NCBI RefSeq assembly: GCF_907164555.1
Contig: NZ_CAJQZC010000011.1
Span: 109,651 to 173,650 of the forward strand
Origin: Paraburkholderia saeva
GTDB taxonomy: Bacteria > Pseudomonadota > Gammaproteobacteria > Burkholderiales > Burkholderiaceae
Length of the DNA stretch: 64,000 bases
Reading direction: 5' to 3'
The position numbers and the translations under genes were made by a program. A model generated the notes under the pieces. The model saw only the letters and a program-made list of their open reading frames with translations, was not told the DNA's origin and did no database searches. Every line of letters starts with the position of its first letter. The first letter of the stretch is position 1. Shown here in pieces: positions 1 through 8,472 of the stretch.

Positions 1-2841
1 GTTCTTGATCGGAATGCCGCGCAGTTCGTTGCGGTAACGGTTCACGTCCTCGCCGCCTTCGCCCGTGTTCGACTTGCCGCCGATGCGGTTCATCGCGACT
101 GCCAGTGTGGCGTGCGCTTCCGTCGAAATCGAGCCGAGCGACATCGCGCCAGTCGCAAAGCGCTTGACGATGTCCTTCGCGGATTCGACTTCGTCGAGCG
201 GAATCGCTTTGGTCGGGTCGAACTTGAATTCGAACAGGCCGCGGAACGTCATATGACGCTTCGTCTGATCGTTGATCAGATGCGCGTATTCCTTGTACGT
301 CTGGTACGAGTTGCTGCGCGCCGAGTGTTGCAGCTTGGCGATCGCATCCGGCGTCCACATGTGCTCTTCGCCGCGCACGCGATACGCGTATTCGCCGCCT
401 GCGTCGAGCATCGTCGCCAGCACCGGGCTGTCGCCGAATGCTTCGCGATGCAGGCGAATCGCTTCTTCCGCGACTTCGAAGAGGCCGATGCCGCCAACCT
501 TCGACGACGTACCGCGGAAATACTTCAGCACGAGATCTTCAGCCAGACCGACGGCTTCGAAAATCTGCGCGCCGGTGTAGGACATGTACGTCGAAATGCC
601 CATCTTCGACATGACCTTCATCAGGCCCTTGCCGACCGCCTTCGTGAAGTTGTAGACGGCCTTGTCCGCCGACAGGTCGCCCTTCATGCCAGCGGCAAGC
701 TGCGAGAGCGTTTCCATTGCGAGGTACGGGTGCACGGCTTCCGCGCCGTAGCCCGCGAGCAACGCGAAGTGATGCGTTTCACGCGCCGAACCTGTTTCGA
801 CGACGAGACCCGTGCTCGTGCGCAGACCTTGTTGCACGAGGTGCGTGTGGATCGCCGACGTAGCGAGCAGCGCCGGAATCGCGACGTTGTCGCGGTCGGT
901 GCGGCGGTCGGACACGATCAGCATGTTGTAGCCGGACTTGACCGCATCCACGGCTTCCGCGCACAGCGACGCGAGACGCGCCTCGATGCCTTCCTTGCCC
1001 CAGGCTACCGGATAGCAGATATTCAGTTCATACGAACTGAACTTGCCGCCCGTGTACTGATCGATCGCGCGGATCTTCGCGATATCACGGAAGTCGAGCA
1101 CCGGCTGCGACACTTCGAGACGCATCGGCGGGTTGATGTTGTTCGTGTCGAGCAGGTTCGGCTTCGGACCGACGAACGACACCAGCGACATCACCATGTT
1201 CTCGCGGATCGGGTCGATCGGCGGGTTCGTGACCTGCGCGAACAGCTGCTTGAAGTAGTGATAGAGCGTCTTGTTCTTGTTGGACATGACGGCGAGCGGC
1301 GAGTCGTTGCCCATCGAGCCGACGGCTTCTTCACCGGCCTGCGCCATCGGCGCCATCAGGAACTTGAGGTCTTCCTGCGTGTAGCCGAACGCCTGCTGAC
1401 GATCCAGCAGCGCCGCCGCTTCGCGGCGTTCCGTGACGACGTCTTCCGCCTTCGGCTCGATCTCGTCGAGCTTGATGCGCACCGCATCGATCCAGCTCTT
1501 GTACGGCTTTGCGTTCGCGAGGTTGTCCTTCAGTTCCTTGTCGTCGATGATGCGGCCGTGTTCCATGTCGATCAGGAACATCTTGCCCGGCTGCAGACGC
1601 CACTTCTTGACGATCTTCGACTCGGGAATCGGCAGCGTGCCCGCTTCCGACGCCATGATGACGAGATCGTCGTCGGTGACGATATAGCGCGCCGGACGCA
1701 GACCGTTACGGTCGAGCGTCGCGCCGATCTGACGACCGTCGGTGAAGGCGATGGCGGCAGGGCCGTCCCACGGCTCCATCATCGCGGCGTGATATTCGTA
1801 GAACGCGCGGCGGTTGTCGTCCATCAGCGTGTGCTGCTCCCACGCTTCCGGAATCATCATCATCATCGCGTGGACGAGCGGGTAGCCAGCCATCACGAGC
1901 AGCTCGAGACAGTTGTCGAACGACGCCGTGTCGGACTGACCCGGATAGATCAGCGGCCACAGCTTCGGCAGGTCGTCGCCAAGCACGTGCGACGCGATCG
2001 CGCCGGTACGGGCGTTCAGCCAGTTGACGTTGCCCTTCACCGTGTTGATTTCGCCGTTGTGGGCGATCATGCGGTACGGGTGAGCCAGTTCCCACGCCGG
2101 GAACGTGTTCGTCGAGAAGCGCTGGTGCACGAGCGCGAGCGCCGACACGGTGCGGTCATCCTGCAGGTCGCGGTAGTACACGCCGACCTGGCCCGCCAGC
2201 AACAGACCCTTGTAGACGACCGTGCGCGCCGACATCGACGGCACGAAGTACTCCTTGCCGTGCTTCAGCTTGAGCGCCTGGATGCGGTGGCTCGCGGTCT
2301 TGCGGATCACGTACAGCTTCCGCTCGAGCGCATCGGTCACCATGATGTCCTTGCCGCGACCGATGAAGATCTGGCGGATCAGCGGCTCGCTCGCCTTCAC
2401 GGTGGGCGAAATCGGCATCGTGTGGTCGACCGGCACGTCGCGCCAGCCGAGCACGACCTGGCCTTCTGCCTTCACCGTACGTTCGAGTTCCTGTTCGCAC
2501 GCGAGACGCGATGCATGTTCCTTCGGCAGGAAGATCATGCCGACGCCGTACTCACCTTCCGGCGGCAGCGTCACGCCCTGTTTCGCCATTTCCTCGCGGT
2601 AGAAGCCGTCCGGCACCTGAATCAGGATGCCCGCGCCGTCGCCCATCAGCGGATCGGCGCCGACGGCGCCCCGGTGGTCGAGGTTTTCGAGGATCTTCAG
2701 GCCTTGCTGAACGATTTCATGACTTTTCTTGCCCTTGATATGGGCGACGAAGCCGACGCCACAGGCGTCATGCTCGTTTTGCGGGTCGTAGAGCCCTTGC
2801 TCGGCGGGAACCGAAGACGTCGGTTGCAGGTGGTCGTTCAT
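1..2841 (-). CDS. gltB: Glutamate synthase (NADPH) large subunit, N-terminal 947 residues (cut by window edge)
   Basis: The large subunit hydrolyses glutamine and passes the ammonia to 2-oxoglutarate, giving two glutamates in the GltBD enzyme of nitrogen assimilation. The frame is open from the ATG at 2841 to base 1 with no stop, so the C-terminal third lies outside. The start MNDHLQPTS is followed by HDACGVGF, where Cys27 is the expected amidotransferase nucleophile exposed after propeptide removal. A class II glutaminase domain (about 27-430) and the central domain (about 470-760) follow. The start of the FMN synthase domain is also present, with GAMSLGSISTEAH and GGKSNTGEGGED near the edge. 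The Fe-S region is missing only because of truncation. The next gene to the right is on the same strand but about 300 bp upstream, so gltB probably has its own promoter. Confidence 0.97.
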   Translation of the reverse strand, partial: MNDHLQPTSSVPAEQGLYDPQNEHDACGVGFVAHIKGKKSHEIVQQGLKILENLDHRGAVGADPLMGDGAGILIQVPDGFYREEMAKQGVTLPPEGEYGVGMIFLPKEHASRLACEQELERTVKAEGQVVLGWRDVPVDHTMPISPTVKASEPLIRQIFIGRGKDIMVTDALERKLYVIRKTASHRIQALKLKHGKEYFVPSMSARTVVYKGLLLAGQVGVYYRDLQDDRTVSALALVHQRFSTNTFPAWELAHPYRMIAHNGEINTVKGNVNWLNARTGAIASHVLGDDLPKLWPLIYPGQSDTASFDNCLELLVMAGYPLVHAMMMMIPEAWEQHTLMDDNRRAFYEYHAAMMEPWDGPAAIAFTDGRQIGATLDRNGLRPARYIVTDDDLVIMASEAGTLPIPESKIVKKWRLQPGKMFLIDMEHGRIIDDKELKDNLANAKPYKSWIDAVRIKLDEIEPKAEDVVTERREAAALLDRQQAFGYTQEDLKFLMAPMAQAGEEAVGSMGNDSPLAVMSNKNKTLYHYFKQLFAQVTNPPIDPIRENMVMSLVSFVGPKPNLLDTNNINPPMRLEVSQPVLDFRDIAKIRAIDQYTGGKFSSYELNICYPVAWGKEGIEARLASLCAEAVDAVKSGYNMLIVSDRRTDRDNVAIPALLATSAIHTHLVQQGLRTSTGLVVETGSARETHHFALLAGYGAEAVHPYLAMETLSQLAAGMKGDLSADKAVYNFTKAVGKGLMKVMSKMGISTYMSYTGAQIFEAVGLAEDLVLKYFRGTSSKVGGIGLFEVAEEAIRLHREAFGDSPVLATMLDAGGEYAYRVRGEEHMWTPDAIAKLQHSARSNSYQTYKEYAHLINDQTKRHMTFRGLFEFKFDPTKAIPLDEVESAKDIVKRFATGAMSLGSISTEAHATLAVAMNRIGGKSNTGEGGEDVNRYRNELRGIPIKN

Positions 2842-2968
2842 GGGGACACCGTCTGTAGGGGGCCGATCGGCCGTTGAACCATTTTTCTGTTGCCTGCGGC
2901 GGGCGCGCCAGCCGCACGGCGGGTCGATTTTCCAGAGTGGTGCACGCTCGGAATTCGCCGGAAATCGA

Positions 2969-2998
2969 AATATACGCGACGAATCAACGGAATAGCAA
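2969..2998 (-). promoter_or_regulatory. Candidate sigma-70 promoter for gltB
   Basis: Reading the minus strand, TTGCTA (2993-2998) and TATATT (2969-2974) are separated by 18 bp, about 130 bp upstream of the gltB ATG. The match is reasonable but not strict, and no sigma-54 -24/-12 element was found nearby. The rest of the 2842-3080 interval is AT-rich compared with its surroundings and carries three GGTGC half-sites (see findings). Confidence 0.35.
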
Positions 2999-3080
2999 AT
3001 AAAACCCTGTGGTACGACCCCTATTATCAGATTGGTGCATTGCGTCGTTTTTTTATTGGTGCCATATCAAAAAGGTGCAA

Positions 3081-3106
3081 AAGAAAACGGCATGCGAAGA
3101 TGCCGT
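3081..3106 (-). terminator. Rho-independent terminator after the RAYT-like gene
   Basis: ACGGCAT (3087-3093) pairs perfectly with ATGCCGT (3100-3106) around a 6-nt loop. On the minus strand the hairpin is followed by TTTCTTTT. It lies about 30 bp past the stop codon of the minus-strand gene at 3136-3843. Confidence 0.7.
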
Positions 3107-3135
3107 CGGTTTTGCAGACTATTGATCTGAAAGGC

Positions 3136-3843
3136 TTATTGCGTCTGCGGCGTTTCGCGAACCTTCCGCGGACGACCGCGCGGCAGCGGCGACACGCGGC
3201 GGTTCGCTGCACGCGCCGCCCACTCTCGATAGGTCTCGCTGCCGAGTACCCAGCCCTTCAATGTGGCTTGCTGAAGCTGGTTTGTTTCGCGTTCGTCGAG
3301 CGGTTGTTCGCAGAGTTCGCGATACGTGCGTTGCCGTTCGAACGGCGTATTGCCGAGCGACCAGTACAGCGGGTGATCGGTGATGAGGCTGTCGAGCGTG
3401 AGGCCGATGTGATGACGGTAACTCGACCAGCGATAGTCCTCCGGCGCGCTCACGAGCTGCATGCGCACCGGGCACATTTCCACGACGCGACTTGCGAGCA
3501 GAAAGTACCGCTCGCCTTCGATCACGGTCGCGCGATAGCGGCCTTCCCATAGCGTGCCGCGTCGCGCGTAACGACGGTTGAAATGCGCCACGTAGCGACG
3601 GCCGACAGCCTGCATTGCCTTCGGCAGACTCGACTCTTCGGAGGGCGTGACAAGCAGTTGCACCGCGCCTGGCATCAGCACGTACGCGTGTATCGCCAGG
3701 CGATGGTCGCGCGATGCTGCCTTGAGGCAATCGATGAAGAGCTCGTAGTCCTGGTCGTCGACAAATGCGGGCTGCTGGTCGAGTCCGCGCAGGATCACGT
3801 GCTGCGGCTGGTCGGGGACATAAAGACGTGCTAGCCGTGCCAT
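3136..3843 (-). CDS. RAYT / Y1-transposase family protein with degenerate HUH motif
   Basis: 235 aa. The fold signature is that of IS200/REP-associated tyrosine transposases: an N-terminal PxxxxHVILRG strand, the AYVLMP strand, FNRRYARRGTLWEGRY and ERYFLLASRVVEMCPVR. The candidate catalytic tyrosine of the RYxxxxxRxxE helix is present (Tyr113). The metal-binding HUH motif, normally NHVH after the LMP strand, reads G59-A60-V61-Q62, so both histidines are gone. No terminal repeats, target duplications or REP arrays are visible around it, and it sits as a single gene with its own terminator. I infer a domesticated, probably non-cleaving DNA-binding protein and not an active element. A highly basic C-terminus (SPLPRGRPRK) could bind DNA. 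Confidence 0.85.
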   Translation of the reverse strand: MARLARLYVPDQPQHVILRGLDQQPAFVDDQDYELFIDCLKAASRDHRLAIHAYVLMPGAVQLLVTPSEESSLPKAMQAVGRRYVAHFNRRYARRGTLWEGRYRATVIEGERYFLLASRVVEMCPVRMQLVSAPEDYRWSSYRHHIGLTLDSLITDHPLYWSLGNTPFERQRTYRELCEQPLDERETNQLQQATLKGWVLGSETYREWAARAANRRVSPLPRGRPRKVRETPQTQ

Positions 3844-3997
3844 GCTGGATTATCCATTAGACGCGTTGGTGATTACCCGAGGGGTCCGTGAAGCCATGCG
3901 ACGCAGGGTCCGATGCCGCCTGGCTTCGCCAGAAACCGCGCGGAGCTTAGGGAGAAGCCTCTAACGGCCGCGTATGGTTTGTTTGAAACGTTGTGGT

Positions 3998-4024
3998 CAT
4001 AATGAGCGGGCTTTTTCAGGAGGA
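3998..4024 (+). promoter_or_regulatory. -10-like element and strong ribosome binding site of the ompW-like gene
   Basis: CATAAT (3998-4003) resembles a -10 element; a -35 17 bp upstream is weak (TGGTTT). AGGAGG (4019-4024) is a strong Shine-Dalgarno 6 nt before the ATG at 4031. It decides that start over an upstream in-frame ATG at 3974. Confidence 0.4.
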
Positions 4025-4030
4025 GCACAG

Positions 4031-4753
4031 ATGAAATTAAAACAAGCCATTACGGGGATGGCTGCGCTGGCTTGCATCACGACAGCACATGCACAATCGG
4101 CCGGCACTTTTTACGTTACAACGGGCTGGTTTCACATCGCCCCTCAGGACAGCAGTCATCCGCTTAAGGAAACAAGCGTCGGCGGTTCACCCGTCAACAT
4201 CGAAATTCCAAACACAGGCGCCAGTCTGAGCGACGCCGACACTGCAGGCTTCACCGCTGGATACTTCGTCACCGACCATATCGCGACTGAACTCGTGATG
4301 GGCATTCCGCCCACGTTCGACCTCAACGGCACGGGTCAGTTTGCAGCGTTCGGCAAGCTCGGCGAAGCGAAACAGTGGAGCCCGACGCTGCTCTTCAAGT
4401 ACTACTTCCGCGAGCCCCAGGCGCAGTTCCGTCCGTATCTCGGAATCGGTGTGACCCGTACGTGGTTCACCGACGAACACATCACGAACAGCCAGTTCGA
4501 ACAGGGCGTGCTGCATGGTCCGACATCGGTAACTACGGATAGTTCGTGGGCACCCGTGTTCAATGCCGGCTTTACCTTCGCGTTTGACCAGCACTGGTTT
4601 GCAGGCGTCTCGGTCTCGTACCTGCCGCTCAGCACCACTGCCAAGCTCAATACCCAGGCGACGACGCCGATCGGCAAGCTCACGGTTGCTTCGGAAACGA
4701 AGATCAAGCTGAACCCGATCGTCACGTACATCAATGTCGGCTACCGCTTCTAG
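4031..4753 (+). CDS. ompW: OmpW family outer-membrane protein
   Basis: 240 aa, starting at the ATG behind AGGAGG. A Sec signal peptide of about 20 residues ends TTAHA|QS. The mature protein has alternating beta strands, an early GWFHIAP segment, the family-typical block PTLLFKYYF...FRPYLGIGVTRTWF, and a C-terminal strand ending in phenylalanine (VGYRF), the signal recognised by BamA. OmpW proteins are 8-stranded barrels proposed to admit small hydrophobic molecules; the ligand here is unknown. It is a single gene with its own promoter and terminator, lying on the opposite strand to gltB and dgt. Confidence 0.9.
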   Translation: MKLKQAITGMAALACITTAHAQSAGTFYVTTGWFHIAPQDSSHPLKETSVGGSPVNIEIPNTGASLSDADTAGFTAGYFVTDHIATELVMGIPPTFDLNGTGQFAAFGKLGEAKQWSPTLLFKYYFREPQAQFRPYLGIGVTRTWFTDEHITNSQFEQGVLHGPTSVTTDSSWAPVFNAGFTFAFDQHWFAGVSVSYLPLSTTAKLNTQATTPIGKLTVASETKIKLNPIVTYINVGYRF

Positions 4754-4789
4754 GCTAAGCGTAGTCGAGATTTGGGGGCTTGAACAAGA

Positions 4790-4828
4790 AACGCCGTCAT
4801 GATTTATTCATGACGGCGTTTTGTCTTT
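4790..4828 (+). terminator. Rho-independent terminator of the ompW-like gene
   Basis: A perfect 13-bp stem (4790-4802 with 4808-4820) around a 5-nt loop is followed by TTGTCTTT. It lies 36 bp after the stop codon. From here to 5030 I see no gene. Confidence 0.9.
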
Positions 4829-5030
4829 GTTGGCTGACTGTTTGCGGGGCGTCTGGCAAGGTTTGTAATTTTGACCTGCGACGTGCAATGTAGCCGGCCT
4901 CGCGGGCGCGGCAAAAGGCTGCAATCGTCTGCTGGAACGGGTTGCCGGGTTGGGCACTGAAGTTGCGTGAGAGCGTGTTTCCCGCACGATGACGCGGGAT
5001 TTCTGCCTATCCATCATCGACGGAGCCACC

Positions 5031-5414
5031 ATGGACGCACTACCGAATACGCGAGACGCCATTGGAGATTCGCTGAACTCGACAGGTCGCCGGGCGCGCC
5101 GCATCGCACGCCACGGTCGTCACGCTGCTGAAGACATTGGCACCGAATTGCGCTCACTGCTTTCGGAACTCGAGGAAACGCTGGCCGACGGCACGTCGGC
5201 GGATGCTGCCGCGTTGCGTGCCCAGATGCGCAAGCGTCTTGACGCAGCACGGGCACGGCTCGACGGCACCCGGCTCGCCGTACGCGAACGCGCTGAAGTC
5301 GCAATGGCCGACGCCGACGAATATGTGCACGACAATCCCTGGAAGACCATCGCCATTGTCGGCGGCATTGCACTCATCGCGGGGGCGTTGCTTGGGCGCA
5401 GCAATATGCGTTAG
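5031..5414 (+). CDS. DUF883 family membrane-anchored protein (ElaB/YqjD type)
   Basis: 127 aa from the ATG at 5031, which has GGAG just upstream; an in-frame ATG at 4989 is less likely. The N-terminal two thirds are amphipathic and helix-rich with many Ala, Arg and Glu (RSLLSELEETLADG, RKRLDAARARLDG). The ending is diagnostic: DEYVHDNPWKTI and then one transmembrane helix (AIVGGIALIAGALLG). E. coli relatives are inner-membrane anchored and have been reported to associate with ribosomes in stationary phase. That role here is only an inference from the family. It is convergent with dgt. Confidence 0.88.
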   Translation: MDALPNTRDAIGDSLNSTGRRARRIARHGRHAAEDIGTELRSLLSELEETLADGTSADAAALRAQMRKRLDAARARLDGTRLAVRERAEVAMADADEYVHDNPWKTIAIVGGIALIAGALLGRSNMR

Positions 5415-5446
5415 AGCTGGCGCTAGAGGATTGCGCCAGGGAGGCC

Positions 5447-5471
5447 GCGGCGCGCACTTTCAGCGCGCCGC
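5447..5471. terminator. GC-rich hairpin between convergent genes
   Basis: GCGGCGCGC (5447-5455) pairs perfectly with GCGCGCCGC (5463-5471) around a 7-nt loop, between the stop codons of the DUF883 gene and dgt. There is no U-tract on either strand, so termination is only suggested by position. Confidence 0.35.
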
Positions 5472-5480
5472 CGGCTTGCG

Positions 5481-6689
5481 CTAGTTGTCGTCGATCACGA
5501 ACAGGCGCCGATATTCCTTCAACGCGTACCGATCGGTCATACCCGCGATGTAATGCGCGATCAGCCGGGGCTGCGTCGCGTCCTGCTTCGCTTGATAGGC
5601 CGGCGGTAGCAGACGCGGATCTTCGGTGAACGCATCGAAGAGGCCCGCCACGACCCGGCGCGCCTTGTTCGCCATCCGCATCACGCGATAGTGGCGATAC
5701 AGATTCCTGAACAGGAAGCGCTTGAGCGATGCGGCCTGCGCAGCGACGTGTTCGCTATGCGCGACGAGCGGCGGTGCGCTACGCACGTCGTCGAGCGAAC
5801 GCGGTGCATGTTCGGCGAGATTGCGCGTGGTGGTGTCGATCAGATCGACAATCAGTGTATTGATGATGCGCCGGACAGTTTCGTGGACGAGCCGTCGCCC
5901 GTCGATATCCGGATACTCGTGGTGCGCCGCTTCGTAGTGCGTTTGCCAAAGCTCGACTTCGGAGAGCTGCGCGATTGTCAGGAGACCGGAGCGCAGGCCA
6001 TCGTCGACATCGTGATTGTTGTAGGCGATTTCGTCGGCGACGTTTGCGATCTGCGCTTCGAGCGACGGCTGACGCCCTTCGAGAAAACGCTCGCCGAGCG
6101 CGCCGAGCTTGCGCGCGTTTTCACGCGAGCAGTGCTTCAGGATGCCTTCGCGGGTTTCAAAGCAGAGGTTGAGCCCGTCGAAGCCGCCATAGTGTTCTTC
6201 AAGATCGTCGACGACGGCGAGGCTTTGCAGATTGTGTTCAAAGCCGCCATGCTCGCGCATGCATTCGTTGAGCGCATCCTGACCCGCGTGACCAAACGGC
6301 GTATGTCCGAGATCGTGAGCGAGCGAAATCGCTTCGACGAGATCCTCGTTCACACGCAGATTGCGGGCGACCGAGCGCGCGATCTGCGCGACTTCGAGAC
6401 TGTGCGTGAGGCGCGTGCGAAACAGGTCTCCTTCGTGATTCACAAAAACCTGCGTCTTGTACTCCAGGCGCCGAAATGCCGTGGAATGGACGATCCGGTC
6501 GCGATCGCGCTGGAATTCGGTGCGTGCGCTGGGCGGCGGTTCCGGATAGCGACGCCCGCGTGACTGGGCCGAATGCGCCGCATAGGGCGCGAGATGATGT
6601 TCGAGTGCAGCAGGTGAAGGAAGCGGCGCCACGCCCGGAGCCTGGCTACCGCGTGGATCGGTCGACATGTCGCTGCGCGTTTCGCTCAC
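5481..6689 (-). CDS. dgt: Deoxyguanosinetriphosphate triphosphohydrolase-like protein
   Basis: 402 aa, GTG start at 6689 with GGAGA five bases upstream; an internal ATG at 6668 lacks a good ribosome binding site. HD-domain phosphohydrolase that cleaves dNTPs to deoxynucleoside and triphosphate, affecting dNTP pools. Metal-binding residues are visible: His96 in LTHSLEVAQIA, His125-Asp126 in LAHDLGHTPFGHAG, and a later Asp in VADEIAYNNHDVDDG. The YKTQVFVNHEGD block is typical of the dGTPase-like subfamily found next to aroB in betaproteobacteria. It lies 51 bp after aroB as the last gene of the pil-aro operon. Substrate preference cannot be read from sequence. Confidence 0.93.
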   Translation of the reverse strand: MSETRSDMSTDPRGSQAPGVAPLPSPAALEHHLAPYAAHSAQSRGRRYPEPPPSARTEFQRDRDRIVHSTAFRRLEYKTQVFVNHEGDLFRTRLTHSLEVAQIARSVARNLRVNEDLVEAISLAHDLGHTPFGHAGQDALNECMREHGGFEHNLQSLAVVDDLEEHYGGFDGLNLCFETREGILKHCSRENARKLGALGERFLEGRQPSLEAQIANVADEIAYNNHDVDDGLRSGLLTIAQLSEVELWQTHYEAAHHEYPDIDGRRLVHETVRRIINTLIVDLIDTTTRNLAEHAPRSLDDVRSAPPLVAHSEHVAAQAASLKRFLFRNLYRHYRVMRMANKARRVVAGLFDAFTEDPRLLPPAYQAKQDATQPRLIAHYIAGMTDRYALKEYRRLFVIDDN

Positions 6690-6740
6690 CGGTCTCTCCA
6701 GCTCATGGACGACGCCGACGCAGGCACGTGCGGTCTGCGC

Positions 6741-7826
6741 TCAGACCGCCGCCGCGAGGGTTGCGCGAACGACGTCGTCAGGTGCCTCGCTGATGAGCGT
6801 GTCGCCGAAACGCTTCAACAGGATGAATTTGATTGCGCCGGCCTGGGCTTTCTTGTCGACCTTCATGAGGTCAATGTAGCGCGCATCGCCGAGTGTGGGT
6901 GCGCGGGTGGGCAGATGCGCAGCCACGATGACGTCGACCAGACGCCTGCGCGCCCCTTCGTCGAGATGGCCGAGCCGCACCGACAGGTCCGCCGCCATCA
7001 CCATCCCGCAACCAACCGCTTCACCGTGCAGCCACTCGCCATACCCGAGACCCGCCTCGATTGCGTGCCCGAACGTGTGCCCGAAATTGAGAATCGCGCG
7101 CAGCCCGCCTTCTCGCTCGTCAGCCGCGACCACCGATGCCTTGATCTCGCACGAGCGCTTGACGGCCTCGGCGAGCGCCTGCGGTTCGCAACGGTTGAGT
7201 GCCTCGATGTTTGCTTCGATCCAGTCGAAGAAAGCGGCGTCGGCGATGGCGCCCGTCTTGATGACTTCGGCGACGCCGGCCGCGAGTTCACGCGCCGGAA
7301 GCGTACGCAACGCGCCGATGTCCGCGATCACCGCCTGCGGCTGGTAGAACGCGCCGATCATGTTCTTGCCGAGCGGATGATTGATGCCCGTCTTGCCGCC
7401 CACCGACGAATCGACCTGCGACAGCAGCGTTGTCGGCACCTGGATGAACGGCACGCCGCGCATGTAGCATGCGGCAGCAAAACCGGTCATGTCGCCGATC
7501 ACGCCGCCACCGAGCGCGACAAGCGTGGTCTTGCGATCGGCGCGGGCGGTCAGGAGCGCGTCGAAGATCAGGTTGAGCGTTTCCCAGTTCTTGTGCGCCT
7601 CCCCATCCGGCAGGACGACCGTCGAAACCTGCTTGCCAAGCGGCGCCAGCGCGCGGCGCAGCGTGTCGCCGTACAGCGGATCGATGGTGGAATTGGTGAC
7701 GATCGTGACGGACGCGCCCGCGATATGCGGTGCAAAAAGCGCGGTCTGGCCGATCAGATCGGCACCGATATGGATGGGATAGGCGCGGTCGCCCAGTTCG
7801 ACGTTGACGGTAATCATGCTTGACAT
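6741..7826 (-). CDS. aroB: 3-dehydroquinate synthase
   Basis: 361 aa. Second step of the shikimate pathway: DAHP to 3-dehydroquinate, using NAD+ and a divalent metal. Key motifs are LPDGEAHKNW, the glycine-rich GGGVIGDMTGFAA, the VPTTLLSQVDSSVGGKTGIN substrate loop, and the metal ligands in NFGHTFGHAIEA and LHGEA. The ATG at 7826 overlaps the aroK stop (TAATG), giving MSSMITVNVEL; an ATG at 7817 (MITVNVEL) is an equally plausible start. The overlap suggests translational coupling with aroK. Confidence 0.97.
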   Translation of the reverse strand: MSSMITVNVELGDRAYPIHIGADLIGQTALFAPHIAGASVTIVTNSTIDPLYGDTLRRALAPLGKQVSTVVLPDGEAHKNWETLNLIFDALLTARADRKTTLVALGGGVIGDMTGFAAACYMRGVPFIQVPTTLLSQVDSSVGGKTGINHPLGKNMIGAFYQPQAVIADIGALRTLPARELAAGVAEVIKTGAIADAAFFDWIEANIEALNRCEPQALAEAVKRSCEIKASVVAADEREGGLRAILNFGHTFGHAIEAGLGYGEWLHGEAVGCGMVMAADLSVRLGHLDEGARRRLVDVIVAAHLPTRAPTLGDARYIDLMKVDKKAQAGAIKFILLKRFGDTLISEAPDDVVRATLAAAV

Positions 7827-8377
7827 TATGACGCAGGATGTCTGGCGACGCCGGCCATCTCGAGCTGCATCAGCACCATGTTGACGAGCCCGTTGACCGA
7901 CGGGCGGCCAGTTTCGATGACGAAATCGGCGCATTCGCGGTAAAGGGGATCGCGCACTGAATACAGCGCTTCGAGCCGACCCTTTGGATCTTCGGTTTGC
8001 AGGAGCGGGCGGTTCTTGTCGCGGCGGGTGCGCAGCCAGAGGTCGTGCGGATTGGCTCGCAGATAAACGACGAGGCCCCGGCTGCTCAACACTTCCCGGT
8101 TTTCGGGACGCAGCACCGCGCCGCCGCCCGTTGCGAGCACAATTTTGTCGCGGCCGGTCAGATCGGCGATGGTGTGCGCTTCCCGGTCGCGGAAACCCGC
8201 CTCACCTTCGAGTTCGAAGATGGTGGCGATGCGCGCGCCCGTGCGCGCCTCGATTTCGTGGTCGGAATCGAAGAAGGGGCGGTCCAGCCGGCGCGCCACC
8301 GCCCGGCCCACGGTGGTTTTACCCGCCCCCATGAGCCCTACAAAAAATACATTGGCGTTTGCGTCCCGCGGTTGCAA
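7826..8377 (-). CDS. aroK: Shikimate kinase
   Basis: 183 aa from a TTG start at 8377, chosen because AGAGGA lies 5 nt upstream and the product then begins LQPRDANANVFFVG as expected for the genus. No ATG occurs in the frame before the P-loop. It phosphorylates shikimate with ATP. The Walker A GLMGAGKT covers residues 14-21, followed by DSDHEIEARTG (substrate Asp), FRDRE, the GGGAV loop and the lid region LWLRTRRDKNRPLL. It sits 95 bp downstream of pilQ and overlaps aroB by one base, the classical pil-aroK-aroB arrangement. Confidence 0.95.
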   Translation of the reverse strand: MQPRDANANVFFVGLMGAGKTTVGRAVARRLDRPFFDSDHEIEARTGARIATIFELEGEAGFRDREAHTIADLTGRDKIVLATGGGAVLRPENREVLSSRGLVVYLRANPHDLWLRTRRDKNRPLLQTEDPKGRLEALYSVRDPLYRECADFVIETGRPSVNGLVNMVLMQLEMAGVARHPAS

Positions 8378-8472
8378 CGGTGTCCTCTGGCTAATCCGGT
8401 ATGGTTCGTGCCGCAGCTTAAAGGCAAAGCGACTGCCTTGTCGAGCCTGCGGCCGGACGCTGCGGCAGACCG

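Noticed and set aside
112..2877. 921-codon plus-strand open frame
   Set aside because: Exact antisense of gltB. Composition is Arg/His/Val-rich without any fold signal; it is a by-product of GC-rich third positions.
3136..3843. Active IS200/IS605 insertion sequence
   Set aside because: No subterminal hairpins, left/right ends or TnpB partner, and the HUH motif is destroyed.
3886..3948. CTGGC/GCCAG mini-hairpin near the RAYT gene as a REP element
   Set aside because: Single copy, 5-bp stem, and lacks the GTAG/GGAG-type tetranucleotide associated with RAYT-recognised REPs.
4989..5030. Upstream start of the DUF883 gene
   Set aside because: The extra 14 residues (MTRDFCLSIIDGAT) do not fit the family, and GGAG stands properly before the ATG at 5031.
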